Source of the DNA: Arthrobacter sp. D5-1
Lineage (GTDB): Bacteria; Actinomycetota; Actinomycetes; Actinomycetales; Micrococcaceae
DNA length: 64,000 nucleotides
NCBI RefSeq assembly: GCF_017357425.1
Contig: NZ_CP014571.1
Span: 1,054,001 to 1,118,000, forward strand
Direction: 5' to 3'
Shown here: piece after piece, positions 1-9,700 of the stretch
Layout of the letters: every line of letters begins with the position of its first letter
Position numbering within the stretch: the stretch's first letter is position 1
Notes under the pieces: generated by a model
Told to the model about the DNA's origin: nothing
What the model saw: only the letters and a program-made list of their open reading frames with translations
The model's database searches: none
Program-made: the position numbers and the translations under genes

Positions 1-23
1 ACAGTACCCTCCCCCAGCGGCCG

Positions 24-61
24 CCCGCTTTTCCGTCGTTGAGCAACAACGGAAAAGCGGG
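24..61 (-). terminator. Terminator of the glucan phosphorylase gene
   Basis: A perfect 13-bp inverted repeat (24-36 with 49-61, 12-nt loop) lies just past the stop codon of the phosphorylase gene. It is placed as an intrinsic terminator for that gene, although the following T run is weak. Confidence 0.6.
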
Positions 62-80
62 GCCATACACTTTCAAAGGC

Positions 81-2714
81 TTAGGCGTTCGCGATCAACC
101 CCAGCTCAGCTTTGGAAGCCAGCGCCGAGTGCTTCGGGAACACCCGGACGGTGTAGCCGAAGGAACCGGACCGATTGATGACCACGGAGCCGTTGAACAG
201 ATGCCGTCCGTTGCCGAGGTCTTCCACGGAGTCCAGTTCAGCCACCACGATGTCCTCGAGTTCGTCGGACTCCTCGGCCCGCCCAAAAGCTACCTCGACG
301 GACACGTCATCCGGGGTGAGGCTGTTGAGGGCCACGTAGGCGTTGACCTGGAGGCTGTCGCCTACCTGGGGTTCCTCGGAGACCCCCACGGAGTCAACGT
401 GCTCCACCATTACCTGGGGCCACGCGTTCCGGACCTTGGTGGTCCAGGCGGCGAGTTCCTTTGCTTCCTTGAAGGATTCGGCAACAGCCCTGCGCCCGGA
501 AACAGCGGCCGGGCAGTAGAGGTTGTTGACGTAGTCGTGGAGCATACGTTCCGCGGAAACGGCGGGGCCGAGGTTTGCCAAGGTGTGCTTGATCATGGAT
601 ACCCAGTGAGTGGGAACGGTCTCGCGGCTGGACTCGGACGGTCCCGCAGCTCCAGCGCCTTGGGCAACGGTGGTGCCGTAGAAGCGCGGAGCTACCTGGT
701 TTTCGAGGAGCTCGTACAGAGCGGACGCTTCGATGTCGTCACGTTCATCCGCTGAGGCGCCGTTGTTGGCTGTGGGAATCGCCCAACCGTTTTCGCCGTC
801 GTACATTTCGTCCCACCAGCCGTCCAGGACGGACAGGTTGAGTGAGCCGTTGATGGCTGCCTTCATGCCGGAGGTGCCACAGGCTTCCAACGGGCGGAGC
901 GGGTTGTTGAGCCACACGTCGCAGCCCGGGAACAGGGTCCGTGCCATGGCGATGTCGTAGTTGGGCAGGAAGACGATCCTGTGCCGGACTTCGGGATCGT
1001 CGGTGAAGCGCACCAGGTCCTGGATCATCTTCTTGCCGGCATCGTCTGCGGGGTGCGACTTGCCGGCGATGACCAGCTGGATGGGGTGTTTCGGATCGAG
1101 CAACAGGGCCTTCAAGCGTGCGGGGTCGCGCAGCATGAGGGTAAGTCGCTTGTAGGTGGGCACGCGACGGGCAAAGCCGATGGTGAGCACGTCCGGGTCC
1201 AGCACGGAGTCGGTCCAGCCGAGCTCGGCGTCGGCGGCGCCGCGCTTCTTCCAGGAGGCCCGGAGCCGGCGTCGGACGTCTTCGATGAGTTGGGCGCGGA
1301 GCTCCCGGCGGAGTGCCCAGACGTCTTCGTCGCTGACGTTGTAGGCAAGGTCCCACCGGCCCAACGCTTCAGCCTCGGCGCCAAACTGGTTCCGGGCCAG
1401 GGTGGAGATGCGGGGGTCCACCCAAGTGGGGACGTGGACGCCGTTGGTGACGGAGGTGATGGGGATCTCGGAGTGGTCGAATCCCGGCCACAGGCCTGCG
1501 AACATTTCGCGGGACACCACGCCGTGCAGCTTTGCCACGCCGTTGGCACGCTGCGCCAGGCGCAGGCCCATGACTGCCATGTTGAAAACGGAAGGGTTTC
1601 CGCCGTCGAAGTTTTCACGGCCGAGTTCCAGGATGCGGTCCGTGGGCACCGCAGGTGCCAGTCCGGCTTCGAAGAAGTGCTTGATCTGGACGGTCTCGAA
1701 GCGGTCGATGCCGGCGGGGACGGGCGTATGCGTCGTGAAGACGGTGGACGCGCGTCCGGCCGCGAGGGCCTCGTCCCAGCTGAGGGGCACGGTGGGATCG
1801 GACATGGCTTCCTGGATGCGTTCGATGCCCAGGAACCCTGCGTGGCCTTCGTTGGTGTGGAAGACTTCCGGCGCGGGGGTGCCGGTGAGTTCCTGATAGA
1901 CGCGGAGGGCCTTGACGCCACCCATACCCAGGAGGAGTTCCTGCTGAAGCCGGTGGTCGCCCCCGCCGCCGTACAGGCGGTCGGTGATGCCGCGGGCGGC
2001 TTCATCGTTGGAGGGAACGTTGGAGTCCAGCAGCAGCAGCGGAACGCGTCCGACGTCGGCACGCCAGACGTGCGCGTGGAGTTCGCGGCCGTTGGGCAAC
2101 GGAAGGGAAATGTGGACGGGCTTGCCGGGCATGCCGTCCTTGCCGGGGTGGCGAAGAAGCGTGAGCGGCAGGCCGTCGGGGTCCAGCACCGGGTAGGTTT
2201 CCTGCTGCCAGGCGTCCCGGGACAGGGACTGCTTGAAGTAGCCGGCCTGGTAGAGGAGCCCGACGCCGATCAGCGGCACGCCGAGGTCCGAGGCGGCTTT
2301 AAGATGGTCGCCTGCCAGGATGCCGAGGCCGCCGGAGTACTGCGGAAGGACCTCAGTGATGCCGAATTCGGGGGAGAAGTACGCAATGCAGGCGGGAGCG
2401 TCTTCGCCGAGGCCCTGGTACCAGCGCGGTTCGCTGAGGTACCGGTCCAGGTCGGAGGCAGCTGCCTGAACCCGCTCCACCACGTCGCCGTTGTTGGCGA
2501 GGTCCTGCAGTTGTTCGCGGCTGATGGACCCCAGAAGGGCTATGGGGTCGTGCTGCGACGCCTCCCAAAGAGCCGGGTTGAGGCTCCCGAAAAGTTCCCG
2601 TGTGGGCCGGTGCCAGGACCAGCGCAGATTGGTCGCCAATCGGGCCAGGGGCCGGATGGGCTCGGGGAGGACGGTACGGACTGTAAACCTTCGAATAGCC
2701 TTCACGAGCGCCAC
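81..2714 (-). CDS. glgP: Alpha-glucan (glycogen/maltodextrin) phosphorylase
   Basis: This 877-residue cytoplasmic enzyme should release glucose-1-phosphate from the ends of alpha-1,4-glucans. The N-terminal ~120 residues resemble the DUF3417 domain of the long bacterial alpha-glucan phosphorylases, followed by the GT35 catalytic core. The pyridoxal-phosphate site is visible as GTSGMK with the lysine at residue 618, and HTNEGHAGF and the AGKSHPADDAGK stretch also fit the family. The gene is divergent from glgE, about 100 bp away, so polymer breakdown and synthesis are controlled from one intergenic region. The ATG at 2714 gives full family length. Function is secure at family level; substrate preference (glycogen or maltodextrin) cannot be read from sequence. 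Confidence 0.93.
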   Translation of the reverse strand: MALVKAIRRFTVRTVLPEPIRPLARLATNLRWSWHRPTRELFGSLNPALWEASQHDPIALLGSISREQLQDLANNGDVVERVQAAASDLDRYLSEPRWYQGLGEDAPACIAYFSPEFGITEVLPQYSGGLGILAGDHLKAASDLGVPLIGVGLLYQAGYFKQSLSRDAWQQETYPVLDPDGLPLTLLRHPGKDGMPGKPVHISLPLPNGRELHAHVWRADVGRVPLLLLDSNVPSNDEAARGITDRLYGGGGDHRLQQELLLGMGGVKALRVYQELTGTPAPEVFHTNEGHAGFLGIERIQEAMSDPTVPLSWDEALAAGRASTVFTTHTPVPAGIDRFETVQIKHFFEAGLAPAVPTDRILELGRENFDGGNPSVFNMAVMGLRLAQRANGVAKLHGVVSREMFAGLWPGFDHSEIPITSVTNGVHVPTWVDPRISTLARNQFGAEAEALGRWDLAYNVSDEDVWALRRELRAQLIEDVRRRLRASWKKRGAADAELGWTDSVLDPDVLTIGFARRVPTYKRLTLMLRDPARLKALLLDPKHPIQLVIAGKSHPADDAGKKMIQDLVRFTDDPEVRHRIVFLPNYDIAMARTLFPGCDVWLNNPLRPLEACGTSGMKAAINGSLNLSVLDGWWDEMYDGENGWAIPTANNGASADERDDIEASALYELLENQVAPRFYGTTVAQGAGAAGPSESSRETVPTHWVSMIKHTLANLGPAVSAERMLHDYVNNLYCPAAVSGRRAVAESFKEAKELAAWTTKVRNAWPQVMVEHVDSVGVSEEPQVGDSLQVNAYVALNSLTPDDVSVEVAFGRAEESDELEDIVVAELDSVEDLGNGRHLFNGSVVINRSGSFGYTVRVFPKHSALASKAELGLIANA

Positions 2715-2809
2715 ACTAACGGACGGACATGGCAGTCGGAACTGGATTGGGTTTCTTTTAGGTAAAAGTCATCTTGCGTCGAGTAGATAGGTCGTGTGCT
2801 TAGCATTCT

Positions 2810-4915
2810 GTGATTTTTGTCGCTAACGTCGTGGTTGTGACGAAAACCGCGCGAACCATCACCGCTCTGAAATCCAAGACGACTACGGACATCACCCAGG
2901 GACTGCGCTTCGGCCGGTTCCCCATCACTGCCGTGCAGCCGGTGGTTGAAGGTGGCCGTTTCCCGGCGAAGGCCTTGCCGGGCGAGGACCTCGTCGTCGG
3001 CGCCACAGTCTTCCGTGAGGGCCATGACCAGCTCGGCGTGTCCGCTGTGCTGCTCGATCCCCGGGGCAAGGAACGTCAGCGTGTCCGCCTGACCCCTGCC
3101 GAGGGTGAGCAGTGGAAAGGACTGGACCGCTGGGAGGGCCTGATCACGCCCACCGGCACCGGGGCTTGGTCTTTCGTTATTGAGGCGTGGCACGACCGTT
3201 ACGGCACCTGGCATCACAACGCTGAGGTCAAGGTGGGCGCAGGCATCGACGTTGAGCTGATGCTCGCCGAGGGCGCTGCCCTCCTCGCGGAAGCAGCCGA
3301 CGACGCCGGACGCAGCGCTGTTGAGAAGCGCACCTTGCGTGCCGCTTCCGTCGTGCTGGCCGATACCACCAAGACTGCCGAGGAGCGCCTTGGCGCCGGT
3401 TTCAGCCCTGAGGTGCTGGCCGCCGTCGGACGTGTTCCGATCCGTGAACTGGTGACTGTTTCCGAACGTTTCCCGCTGCAGGTGGAGCGCGACCTCGCGG
3501 GTCGTGGTTCCTGGTATGAGTTCTTCCCCCGCTCAGAGGGCGCTGTCCTGGATCACTCCACTGGTGTGTGGACCTCCGGTAATTTCCGTACGGCAGCCAG
3601 GAGGCTCGACGCCGTGGCGGAGATGGGCTTCGATGTCATCTACCTGCCGCCCATCCACCCGATCGGTTTCCAGCACCGCAAGGGCCGCAACAACACCTTG
3701 ACGCCGGGACCACAGGACCCGGGTTCGCCGTGGGCCATCGGTTCCAAGGACGGCGGCCATGACGCCATCCACCCTGAACTGGGCACCTTTGACGACTTCG
3801 ACGCCTTTGTGGCGCGCGCCAACGAGCTGGGGCTTGAGGTTGCCTTGGACCTTGCCCTGCAGGCAGCCCCGGACCACCCGTGGGTGACGTCCAACCCCGA
3901 GTGGTTCACCACGCGGGTGGACGGTTCCATCGCCTACGCGGAAAACCCACCGAAGAAGTACCAGGATATTTATCCGCTGAACTTTGATAATGACCCGACG
4001 GGACTGTCCAAGGAAATCCTGCGCATCGTGCAGTTGTGGATCAGCCACGGCGTGAAGATTTTCCGCGTGGACAACCCGCACACCAAGCCTGTGTGGTTCT
4101 GGGAATGGCTGATCGGCAAGATCAACAAGAAGAACCCCGAGGTTGTCTTCCTGGCGGAGGCCTTCACACGCCCGCCGATGATGCACGCCTTGGGGCGTGC
4201 TGGCTTCCAGCAGTCCTACACCTACTTCACGTGGCGGAACACCAAGACCGAACTGGAAGAGTACTTCCACGAAGTCAGCCATGTGAGCCCGGCGTACTTC
4301 CGCCCGAACTTCTTTGTGAATACCCCGGACATCCTCACCGAGTACCTGCAGTATGGCGGTCCGGCAGCCTTCCGCATCCGGGCTGCACTGGCTGCAACGG
4401 CCAGCCCGCTCTGGGGTGTCTACGCAGGGTTCGAGCTCTACGAGCACGTGGCCCGTCCGGGTGCCGAGGAGTACATCGACAACGAAAAGTACGAGTTCAA
4501 GGCGAGGGACTGGGAGGGCGCCGCCGAATCAGGACGCACGCTGGCGCCCTACATCACCAGGCTCAACACCATCCGCAAGAAGCACGTGGCGCTGGGCGAC
4601 CTGCAGAACCTGACACTGCACAGCAGCACGGATGATGCCACGATCGTGTACTCCAAGCACAAGACGCTGCCGGATGGCACCAAGGACACCTTGATCATCG
4701 TGGTCAACGTGGATCCGCACAGCACCCGCGAAAGCACGGTCTCCCTGGACCTCGCGGCCCTGCAACTGGACCCACGGGACCTTAACGAGGACGGCCGGTT
4801 CCGGGTGGATGACCTCATCAGCGGCGAGAGCTGGGAGTGGGGCGAGCACAACTACGTCCGCCTGGATGCGCATGTTGAACCGGCACACATCCTGAGCATC
4901 CGGAGGCAGCTTTAG
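2810..4915 (+). CDS. glgE: Alpha-1,4-glucan:maltose-1-phosphate maltosyltransferase GlgE
   Basis: GlgE (GH13_3) transfers maltose from maltose-1-phosphate onto alpha-1,4-glucan chains, the polymerising step of the trehalose-to-glucan route. The 701 residues have the family's N-terminal all-beta region and a catalytic barrel. RVDNPHTKP carries the nucleophile aspartate (residue 421 from this start), and LAEAFTRP carries the acid/base glutamate (residue 450). The start is uncertain: GTG at 2810 gives the longest form, but GTG codons at 2831 and 2837 are equally possible and no Shine-Dalgarno sequence stands out. The stop overlaps the treS start by one base (TAGTG), showing translational coupling. 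Confidence 0.95.
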   Translation: MIFVANVVVVTKTARTITALKSKTTTDITQGLRFGRFPITAVQPVVEGGRFPAKALPGEDLVVGATVFREGHDQLGVSAVLLDPRGKERQRVRLTPAEGEQWKGLDRWEGLITPTGTGAWSFVIEAWHDRYGTWHHNAEVKVGAGIDVELMLAEGAALLAEAADDAGRSAVEKRTLRAASVVLADTTKTAEERLGAGFSPEVLAAVGRVPIRELVTVSERFPLQVERDLAGRGSWYEFFPRSEGAVLDHSTGVWTSGNFRTAARRLDAVAEMGFDVIYLPPIHPIGFQHRKGRNNTLTPGPQDPGSPWAIGSKDGGHDAIHPELGTFDDFDAFVARANELGLEVALDLALQAAPDHPWVTSNPEWFTTRVDGSIAYAENPPKKYQDIYPLNFDNDPTGLSKEILRIVQLWISHGVKIFRVDNPHTKPVWFWEWLIGKINKKNPEVVFLAEAFTRPPMMHALGRAGFQQSYTYFTWRNTKTELEEYFHEVSHVSPAYFRPNFFVNTPDILTEYLQYGGPAAFRIRAALAATASPLWGVYAGFELYEHVARPGAEEYIDNEKYEFKARDWEGAAESGRTLAPYITRLNTIRKKHVALGDLQNLTLHSSTDDATIVYSKHKTLPDGTKDTLIIVVNVDPHSTRESTVSLDLAALQLDPRDLNEDGRFRVDDLISGESWEWGEHNYVRLDAHVEPAHILSIRRQL

Positions 4916-6711
4916 TGAGTTTTTCTCCGCAGAACCCCAGCCAGTACTTCACTCCGAAGAACACCTTCGAGTTGAACGCCCCCGGTCTCCAGCATGATCC
5001 ACACTGGTACCGCAAGGCAGTCTTCTACGAGGTACTGGTGCGGGCCTTTGCGGATGCCAACGGGGATGGCTCCGGCGATTTCCATGGGTTGATCGAGAAA
5101 CTGGACTACCTCCAATGGCTGGGCGTTGATTGCCTCTGGTTGCCACCGTTCTTCCATTCGCCGCTGCGGGATGGTGGCTACGACATTGCGGACTACACGT
5201 CCGTGTTGGATGAGTTCGGCACCATCAGCGATTTCAAGCGGTTGGTTGCCGAGGCACATGCCAGGGGCGTCCGCGTCATTATCGACCTTCCGTTGAACCA
5301 CACCTCGGACCAGCACCCGTGGTTCCAGGAGTCGCGCAAGGACCCCACGGGTCCCTACGGCGATTTCTACGTCTGGAGCGATACGGATGAGAAATACCAG
5401 GACGCCCGGATCATCTTCGTTGACACCGAGGAATCCAACTGGACGTTCGATCCCATCCGCCGGCAGTTCTTCTGGCACCGCTTCTTCAGCCACCAGCCGG
5501 ATCTGAACTTTGAGAACCCCAAAGTCATCGAGGCCCTCTATGACGTGATCCGGTTCTGGTTGGACCAGGGGATTGACGGGTTCCGTGCGGACGCCATTCC
5601 CTACCTGTTTGAGGAAGATGGCACCAACTGCGAGAACCTGCCGGCCACGCACACCTTCCTGCAGGACCTTCGGCGCATGGTGGACGCGAACTATCCCGGC
5701 AGGGTGATCATTGCGGAGGCCAACCAGCCGCCGCATGAAGTGGTGGAATACTTCGGCACCGAGGAAGCACCCGAATGCCATATGGCGTTCCACTTCCCCA
5801 TCATGCCGCGGCTCTACTACGCACTGCGTGACCAGAAGGCCGCACCCATCATCGAGACCCTGCGGGAGACCCCGGACATTCCCAAGGGCGCCCAGTGGGG
5901 AACTTTCCTGCGCAACCATGATGAGCTCACCCTGGAGATGGTGCCGGCCGAGGAACGCGCCGCGATGCTGGGCTGGTATGCCCCTGATCCCCGGATGAGG
6001 GCAAACATCGGCATCCGCCGCCGGCTCGCGCCGCTTCTGGACAACTCCCGGTCCGAGATTGAGCTCATTAATGCGCTGCTCCTTTCCCTGCCCGGCAGTC
6101 CCTTCCTGTATTACGGGGATGAGATCGGGATGGGCGACAACATTTGGCTCGATGACCGTGATGCCGTCCGCACGCCGATGCAGTGGAACCCGGACCGCAA
6201 CGCAGGTTTCTCCGGAGCAGATCCGGGCAAGCTGTACCTGCCGGTCATCCAGTCGCTGGTTTACAACTACGGCATGGCCAACGTTGAGGCCCAGGCCGCG
6301 CACTCCGGTTCGCTGCTGCGCTGGACCCGCCAGATCCTCAGCGTCCGCAAGAACCACCCGGTGTTTGGTCTGGGCGGCTTCCGTCACATCGAAGCCGATC
6401 ATGAAGTGGTATTGGCCTATGTACGGGAATTGCCGGCAGGCAACCCCGAGGGCGAGGACGCCGAAACGATTCTGTGCGTCTTCAACCTCTCCCAGCACCC
6501 TGTGTCGGCAACGTTGGACATCCCCGAATTCGCGGGCCGCGGCCTGCGCGATATTTTCGGCGGCCAGCCATTCCCGGCCGTCGGCGACAACGGTCATCTG
6601 ACCGTGATGCTGGGCAGCCACAGCTTCTACTGGCTGCGGGTGCGCTCGGCCTTTTCCAATCCGTCGTCGCCTTTTACCCAGGCGATTCCCGTGGTGACCT
6701 CCAAAGGATGA
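4915..6711 (+). CDS. treS: Trehalose synthase (maltose alpha-D-glucosyltransferase) TreS
   Basis: TreS interconverts maltose and trehalose and feeds maltose to the maltokinase encoded next. The 598-residue protein is a typical single-domain GH13_16 enzyme. It shows LWLPPFFHSPLRDGGYD near residue 78, the nucleophile Asp226 in GFRADAIPYL, the acid/base Glu268 in IIAEANQPP, and the His335-Asp336 pair in LRNHDE. The GTG start overlaps the glgE stop by one base, and the next gene begins two bases after the TGA, so the three genes form one operon. TreS is usually about 590-600 residues, so this copy is complete and, unlike many, not fused to maltokinase. Confidence 0.96.
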   Translation: MSFSPQNPSQYFTPKNTFELNAPGLQHDPHWYRKAVFYEVLVRAFADANGDGSGDFHGLIEKLDYLQWLGVDCLWLPPFFHSPLRDGGYDIADYTSVLDEFGTISDFKRLVAEAHARGVRVIIDLPLNHTSDQHPWFQESRKDPTGPYGDFYVWSDTDEKYQDARIIFVDTEESNWTFDPIRRQFFWHRFFSHQPDLNFENPKVIEALYDVIRFWLDQGIDGFRADAIPYLFEEDGTNCENLPATHTFLQDLRRMVDANYPGRVIIAEANQPPHEVVEYFGTEEAPECHMAFHFPIMPRLYYALRDQKAAPIIETLRETPDIPKGAQWGTFLRNHDELTLEMVPAEERAAMLGWYAPDPRMRANIGIRRRLAPLLDNSRSEIELINALLLSLPGSPFLYYGDEIGMGDNIWLDDRDAVRTPMQWNPDRNAGFSGADPGKLYLPVIQSLVYNYGMANVEAQAAHSGSLLRWTRQILSVRKNHPVFGLGGFRHIEADHEVVLAYVRELPAGNPEGEDAETILCVFNLSQHPVSATLDIPEFAGRGLRDIFGGQPFPAVGDNGHLTVMLGSHSFYWLRVRSAFSNPSSPFTQAIPVVTSKG

Positions 6712-6712
6712 G

Positions 6713-9700
6713 ATGAGCAAGGCAAACTTGAACCCCTCCATTGAAGGACTTCTCCGTCACTGGCTGCCAGGCAAGCGCTGGTTCCCGGTCCAGAGCCCCG
6801 ACTTTGCGCTGGAGCAGGTGGGCGCTGTCAGCCTCCCTGGCACTCACGGCGACACTGCTTTTGAGGTGGTGCTGCTGGCGGTGACCCACCGGACGGCCGA
6901 CGGCGGTCCCCGGACTGACGTGGTGCAGGTTCCGTTGAGCTACCGGAGCCAACCACTGGTGGACGCCCCGGCGGCATTGTTGGGGGAGTTTACGGACGAC
7001 TCGGGCCTGCGCCTGGTGTACGACGCCGTCTACGATTCCGATTTCGTCACCGCCTGGCTGGAACTGATGCGGAGCGAAGGCAGCGTGGGAGGTGCACGGG
7101 GACACCTCACCCGTGGCCGCGTCGCGCTCCCTGAAAACCCCACCTCCGTACGGGTCCTGTCCGGCGAGCAGTCCAACACGTCGGTCATCATCGACGACGG
7201 CGATTCGGCCGCGATCGTGAAGATCTTCCGCGTGCTGGCGGCTGGAAAGAATCCCGAAGTAGAGCTTGGCGCCGCCCTGACCGCCGCCGGGACCGCCGAA
7301 GTTCCTGCGACGCTCGGCTGGATCACCGGCTCGTGGGAGGGCCCGGCATCGAACGGATCCGCGCCGGCTACCGGAGAACTGACCGTGGCACATGAATTTC
7401 TGCTTGGTGGGTTGGACGCCTGGCGGTTGGCCGTCGAAGCAGCCGCAGCCGGTAAGGATTTCACTGCCGAGGCCCGCGGGCTCGGGGCCGCGACCGCCAC
7501 GGTTCACGCAAGGCTGGCGGAAACGTTCGGTACCCAGGACGGGCAGGAACAGGGGCCCAATATCATCGCAGCTGTAGCACGGCGCGTCCGCCAGTCGTGG
7601 GCTGAGGCGGCATCCGCCGTCGGGCCCTATGACGGCAACCTCGACCAGCTGCTGGCCGCACTGGATCCCCGCGATGTGGGGCAACTGCAGCGCGTCCACG
7701 GAGACCTCCACCTGGGACAGATCCTGTTGGTTCCTGCAGACGAATCGGTGTCCGGCGACGACGGACGGCCAGGGCGGTGGGCCATCCTCGACTTCGAAGG
7801 CGAGCCCCTGCGGACCATTGACGAGCGCAACAGTCCTGATCTTCCCCTGCGTGATGTCACGGGCATGCTGCGCTCCTTCGACTATGCGGCGGGTGCTGCT
7901 ACGCGCGAAAATTCCCATGCCAACGTGCCTGAAACCTGGGTGGATGACTGCGCTGCAGCGTTCCTTGAGGGCTACAGCGACGTCACCCCCGGAACCATAG
8001 ACCGCCGCTCGCCGCTCTTTGTGGCATTGTGGCTGGACAAGGCCTTATACGAGGTGGTGTACGAGTTGCGGAACCGGCCCGACTGGCTGTCGATTCCGGT
8101 CAACGCATCACGACGAATCCTCGACAACACAAGCCGCGGCAAGCATGCGGCAGCTACAGCGGAAGGTAATGACATGACTGGCTCTGCACGCACCGAACGG
8201 CCCCGAGTTCCCTTGCACGTGGACTCCGAGACCTTGGAACGCGTGGCAGCCGGCGCCTATCACGCGCCGCACTCGGTCCTGGGCGCACACTTGGACGACC
8301 ACGGCCACGTCACCGTCCGTACGGTGAAGCACCTCGCAAAGTCCGTGGCGGTGGTGACCGAAAGCGGCCGGACCGACATGGAACATGAAGCCCATGGCGT
8401 GTGGGCCGCCGTCCTGGAACCGCTGCAGGCCGGCCACGTGCCGGACTACCGTTTGGAAGTGGTGTACGACGTCGAACCCGTCACCATCGATGACCCGTAC
8501 CACTACCTGCCTACCGTCGGTGAAGTGGACCTGCACTTGATCGGTGAAGGCCGCCATGAGCGCCTTTGGGATGTGCTCGGCGCCCACGTGCAGCACTACC
8601 GTTCCGCGCTCAGCGAGGTGGACGGTGTCTCGTTCGCAGTGTGGGCCCCGAACGCCCAGGCAGTTCGCGTCAAGGGCGACTTCAACGGCTGGGATGGCCG
8701 TCAGCATGGCATGCGTTCCCTGGGTTCCTCCGGAGTCTGGGAACTCTTCATTCCGGGGGTTGTAGCAGGGGCGTGCTATAAATACGAGATCCTGACCAAG
8801 TCCGGCCACTGGATAGAAAAAGCCGACCCGTTGGCGTTCGGTACAGAGGTCCCGCCATTGACGGCGTCGCGCGTTGTGGACACCAGCTACCGCTTCAAGG
8901 ATGCGGAGTGGATGACAGCCCGCGCCGCGAAAGATCCGCATAACTCGCCCATGAGCGTTTACGAAGTTCACCTGGGCTCTTGGCGATTGGGTCTTGGCTA
9001 CAAGGAACTTGCCAAGGAACTTGTGGACTATGTGAAATGGCTCGGGTTCTCCCACGTCGAGTTCATGCCAGTGGCCGAGCACCCCTTCGGTGGTTCATGG
9101 GGCTACCAGGTGACGTCCTACTTTGCGCCGACTTCCCGCTTTGGCCACCCGGACGAGTTCCGTTTCCTGGTGGATTCACTTCACCAGGCCGGCATCGGCG
9201 TCCTCCTCGACTGGGTACCTGCGCACTTCCCCAAGGACTCCTGGGCGTTGGCGCAGTTCGACGGTCAGCCGCTGTACGAGCACTCCGACCCCGCGTTGGG
9301 TGAACACCCGGACTGGGGAACCCTGATCTTCGATTTCGGGCGCAGCGAGGTCCGCAACTTCCTGGTGTCCAATGCGCTGTACTGGCTGGAAGAATTCCAC
9401 ATCGATGGCCTCCGGGTGGACGCTGTTGCCTCGATGATCTACCTGGACTACTCCCGCGAAGAAGGGCAGTGGAAGCCCAACAAGTTCGGCGGCCGCGAGA
9501 ACCTCGAAGCCATCTCCTTCATGCAGGAAGTCAACGCCACCGTCTACAAGTCCCATCCCGGGGCCATCATCATCGCCGAGGAATCCACCGCCTTCCCCGG
9601 TGTCACGGCCCCCACCAACCACGGTGGACTGGGCTTCGGGCTCAAATGGAACATGGGCTGGATGCATGACTCGCTCAAGTACATCTCCGAAGACCCCATC

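Noticed and set aside
981..2765. A 594-codon plus-strand open frame opposite the phosphorylase gene
   Set aside because: It is antisense to a well-supported gene; its protein has no family pattern and owes its length to high GC in the third codon position.
4912..6741. A 609-codon minus-strand frame opposite treS
   Set aside because: It is the mirror of treS codons, with no recognisable domain and no ribosome site.
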